Shown here: positions 61,226 to 64,000 of the stretch, one piece after another | Position numbering within the stretch: position 1 is the first letter of the stretch | Layout: each line of letters begins with the position of its first letter | Translations under genes and position numbers: made by a program | Assembly: GCF_049306965.1 (NCBI RefSeq) | Contig: NC_133190.1 | Location: 44,199,501 to 44,263,500, forward strand | Origin: Danio rerio | Taxonomy: Eukaryota > Chordata > Actinopteri > Cypriniformes > Danionidae | Length of the DNA stretch: 64,000 nucleotides | Reading direction: 5' to 3' | Notes under the pieces: generated by a model | The model's database searches: none | The model's input: the letters and a program-made list of their open reading frames with translations, nothing else | Told to the model about the DNA's origin: nothing

Positions 61226-61457
61226 CTGCATGTTGTTTCGGGTGCTTCTGTTTTCCCCCACAGTCCAAACACATGCACTACCGGGAACTGAATAGGCTAA
61301 ATTGGCCAGTGTAAATGTGTGAATGCGAGAGTGTGATGGGTTGCAGCTGGAAGGGCATCCACTGTGTAAACCATATGCTGGATAAGTTGGGGTTCATTCT
61401 GCTGAGGCGACCCTTGATAAATAAAGGGCCTAAGCCGAAGAAAAATGAATAAATGAA
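61226..61457 (+). repeat. DANA-like SINE, 3' part
   Basis: Starts within the middle (GGTGCTTCTGTTTTCCCCC), ends GGCGACCCTTGATAAATAAA and AATGAATAAATGA. Lacks the tRNA head. Confidence 0.75.
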
Positions 61458-61798
61458 CTTAATAAGACTTCGATTAATTATATCAGTGTACAGTAGTCAG
61501 CATTTGAAGTGGATCAAAACTGTAAGAAATTAGATAAGTAATGCTGACTCGCAGGGGGAGGATCACAGTAGGGCTACTGAAAAATCATAATTGAGTAAAA
61601 GTACCATTACTCGCCTTTAAATGTAGTTCAAGTAGAGTAAAAGTATCTGGTGTAAATATTATTAAAGTATGAATAAAAAGTAGCCCTTTCAAAAGTACTC
61701 AAGAGTAGTGAGTATTACGCTGAGAAAAGCTGATGCATTTACATGTAATTTGTGCATGTGTGTGTAAACGTAAAATTCTGTAAGTGCATTTATTATTG

Positions 61799-62610
61799 CC
61801 CAGCAGACACACAATGTCATAAGACTTTAATATTAGATTAGATTTAGGTTGTGATGTCAGGTGACCAAAATTTAATGTTTTGCTAGCGTCTAATTGTTAT
61901 TTTTATGCTCAATAACAATGTCAAATGACGTTGATATTTGGTTGATATTAGGTTGTGTTAGAAATCCAGCGTTGAACCATAATCTTAAACAAACGTCATA
62001 TTGACATCAAATACTGACATTTATTCATCAGTTATGGCAACCAAAATACGTCTGATAGACATCATAGTGGTAATGTCCACACAAAGTCAAGTTGCAACAT
62101 CATTAGATGTTTATATTTAGTCTGACGTTGGACATTGGGGTTCAGGTGTGATTTTAGGTTGGACATTGTTTTTTTTGTTTTTTTTTTGTATAGCGCTTTT
62201 ACAATGTAGATTGTGTCAAAGCAGCTTCACATAAATGGTCATAGTAACTGGAACAGTGTAGTTCAGTTTTTAGTGTTTAAGTTCAGTTCAGTTTAGCTCA
62301 GTTCAGTGTGATTTAAAATCATTACTGAGAGTTCAAACACTGAAGAGCCAATTCATCGATGCGTAGCTCTACCAATTCTGAACCATGCGAGCCAGTGGCG
62401 ACAGCGGAGAGGGAAAAAAAACTTCACCTGATAGGAGTGAAGAAAAAAACCTTGAGAGAACCAGACTCAGTTCGGCACGACCATTTTAATTTCTCCGCTG
62501 GCCAAGTCTTGTGCAAAGCTTCAGTCACAGTGACTGAAACAAAATGCAATGTCCCCACGTTGAGGTACAATGTCAATCTGACGTCATGTTGATATCTTGT
62601 GCCTGCTGGG
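61799..62610. mobile_element. DNA element with CCCAGCAG ends (middle of nest)
   Basis: Left end CCCAGCAGACACACAATGTCA and right end TATCTTGTGCCTGCTGGG are inverted. The body repeats TTGATATTTGGTTGATATTA-like and GACGTTG motifs. Split by 62165-62530. Confidence 0.6.
62165..62530 (+). repeat. Fish interspersed repeat (inner of nest)
   Basis: TATAGCGCTTTTACAATGTAG, AGTTCAGTTCAGTTTAGCTC, and CTTGAGAGAACCAGACTCAG. The part at 62190-62225 also occurs inverted at 26823-26878. Probably a SINE-like retroposon. Confidence 0.5.
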
Positions 62611-63049
62611 TGTTTAAGGCCATTTCGGTCTTCATACAGTAAACATACGTCATCTTCTCATCAGTGACATGCATTTAAACAGTGTCTGGGTCATTGCGTG
62701 TAAAGATTTTGGACATCTTCCTGGACACTTTTAATGCTTCCAAACAGTTTGCTGCACTTATAAATCGCCCATGTCTTGAAGTAGTTTAATGCGATTTACC
62801 TTCTATGTGCGATTTGATTGGACAGGAATCTAAGACCACTCAGCCAATCTTCATAGACAAGAAAAAATAAATTAGCAACTGCAGGCTGAAGGAAAGTAGT
62901 GGAGTAAAAGTACCAATACTGCACTAAAAATATACTCAAGGGAAAGTAAAAGTGCACATTTTTAAACTACTTAGTAAAGTACAATTCCTGAGAAAAACTA
63001 CTTGATTACAGTTATTTAAGTATTTGTAATTTGTTACTTTACACCACTG

Positions 63050-63218
63050 AGTATCAGTCAAAACAAGCTCCATTTCGTTGGGTTTTATTCCCCAATGCCA
63101 GTACATAACTCTCCACATGATATCAGACTGATTTATTTGCATGCAACCTCAACACTACATGAGAAGTCCAGAGCAGTGAAAGACACGAGCATACTGCTAC
63201 TCTGAAGCCACATCACTT
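63050..63218. other. Short spacer, no feature recognised
   Basis: Flank between the hAT-like nest and the next element; no motif seen. Confidence 0.4.
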
Positions 63219-64000
63219 AGGCCCCGTTTACACTAGTGCGTTTTAGTTTTAAAACGGCATTTTAGAATGAAAACGATCCGCGTCCACACAAGTGTTTCAC
63301 CCAGCGTTTCTGAACAACACTCCGTCCACATTACACTGCTGGAAACGCACATCACGTGACCACACACACACAAACTCTGGTAAAATCTAGCCAGGTTAGA
63401 GCTGTGCTTGTCGGACTGTTTACCGCTGGATCCAAGCTCACTATATTTGTTAGACGTGATATTTAATTCATCTTGTTGTCGATGTCTAATGACATATTCC
63501 TGACTTTGGTGTTTTGAATCTATGACTTGTTCTCAGGTAACGTGTTTCGGCTGAGCGCGAAGATAAGTTAATAATTAATGTAACCACGTACATTGTGTAT
63601 ATTGATTCATTGGTGGCCATTATTTCCTATGATGTATAAACTTATTGTACATTATACTTTTATAATGGCCATTATTGATTATTAAAACTGATATTCAGCG
63701 ATATAGAGGGTATGTTTCTTATTTTCAATGAAAATGAAAGGAGGCAGTTGTTATAGGCTCTGTTTTGTTATAAATATGCACACAGTGAAGATGACGCTCA
63801 TATATGCACAACGACGCCTCAACATTTCTGCTGTCTGTTAAGTTGTTAATATCAAAATGAAAATAGCAGTTCCTTATATCATGTTTTCATTTTATTGTTA
63901 AGAAAGTGAAACAATGTACGTATCCAGGATTAAGGCTATCCGCTTGTTAAGTGTGACGTCACGCGGAGCGACTTCCGGGTCCAAGCGCTCTATTCAACTG
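63219..64000. mobile_element. DNA element with GGCCCCGTTTACAC end, right end outside window
   Basis: Starts GGCCCCGTTTACACTAGTGC after TTA, which would fit a Harbinger-type 3-bp target. The right end is not in the window. About 63395-64000 has no coding feature that I recognise and may be element interior or host sequence. Confidence 0.4.

Larger units (their letters stand above)
61566..63049. mobile_element. hAT-like element (outer of a triple nest)
   Basis: Left part has AATTGAGTAAAAGTACC, right part GTAGTGGAGTAAAAGTACC and end TTGTTACTTTACACCACTG. GAGGATCA precedes the left end and GAGTATCA overlaps the right end, a possible 8-bp target-site duplication with one mismatch. Two further elements are nested inside. 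Ends moderately certain. Confidence 0.45.

Overview
The window looks like zebrafish (Danio rerio) or a very close cyprinid. It carries two fish-type NLR genes (FISNA-NACHT exon plus separate ~171-bp leucine-rich-repeat exons), DANA/mermaid-like tRNA-derived SINEs, and many AT-rich DNA-transposon and MITE families typical of that genome. Nothing is prokaryotic.

Layout: two tandem, related ~30-kb blocks, each holding an NLR gene on the minus strand. Block 1 (about 0.77-28.5 kb) has NLR1: three short 5' coding exons (26492-25388), a 1794-bp FISNA-NACHT exon (25301-23508) and seven LRR exons (19485-1707). Spliced in phase they give about 1102 residues with the frame closing at a TGA at 1678. Block 2 (about 30.6-59.6 kb) has NLR2: a nearly identical NACHT exon (45750-43948), five LRR exons (43440-32539), and an eroded 5' end (one-base deletion in exon 1, two off-length N-terminal repeat exons). 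Upstream of each NLR promoter, on the plus strand, lies a related segment. At 58.6-59.6 kb it holds a 64-bp signal-peptide first exon (59090-59153) of an unidentified secreted or membrane protein; the counterpart near 27.6-28.5 kb has lost that exon.

The most striking element is a complete 9531-bp DNA transposon at 47601-57131, inserted upstream of NLR2. It has 27-bp perfect terminal inverted repeats, a perfect 6-bp target-site duplication (CCAAAC), inverted subterminal arrays of a ~20-bp repeat, a two-exon integrase gene with an intact D,D35E triad (plus strand), and a convergent gene for a SAM-like plus HECT ubiquitin-ligase protein (minus strand). It resembles the IS3EU-type eukaryotic integrase transposons.

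The NLR introns are crowded with other elements: a broken DIRS-type tyrosine-recombinase retrotransposon (~14.56-18.99 kb), a decayed Tc1/mariner copy, L1-like and I-like LINE fragments, a 417-bp foldback element with an empty site in the other block, nested Harbinger-like and hAT-like MITEs, three copies of an unclassified repeat with almost no target-site duplication, and long TA microsatellites. The right end (57.1-64 kb) is a 1.16-kb/2.16-kb tandem duplication, SINEs and nested MITEs.
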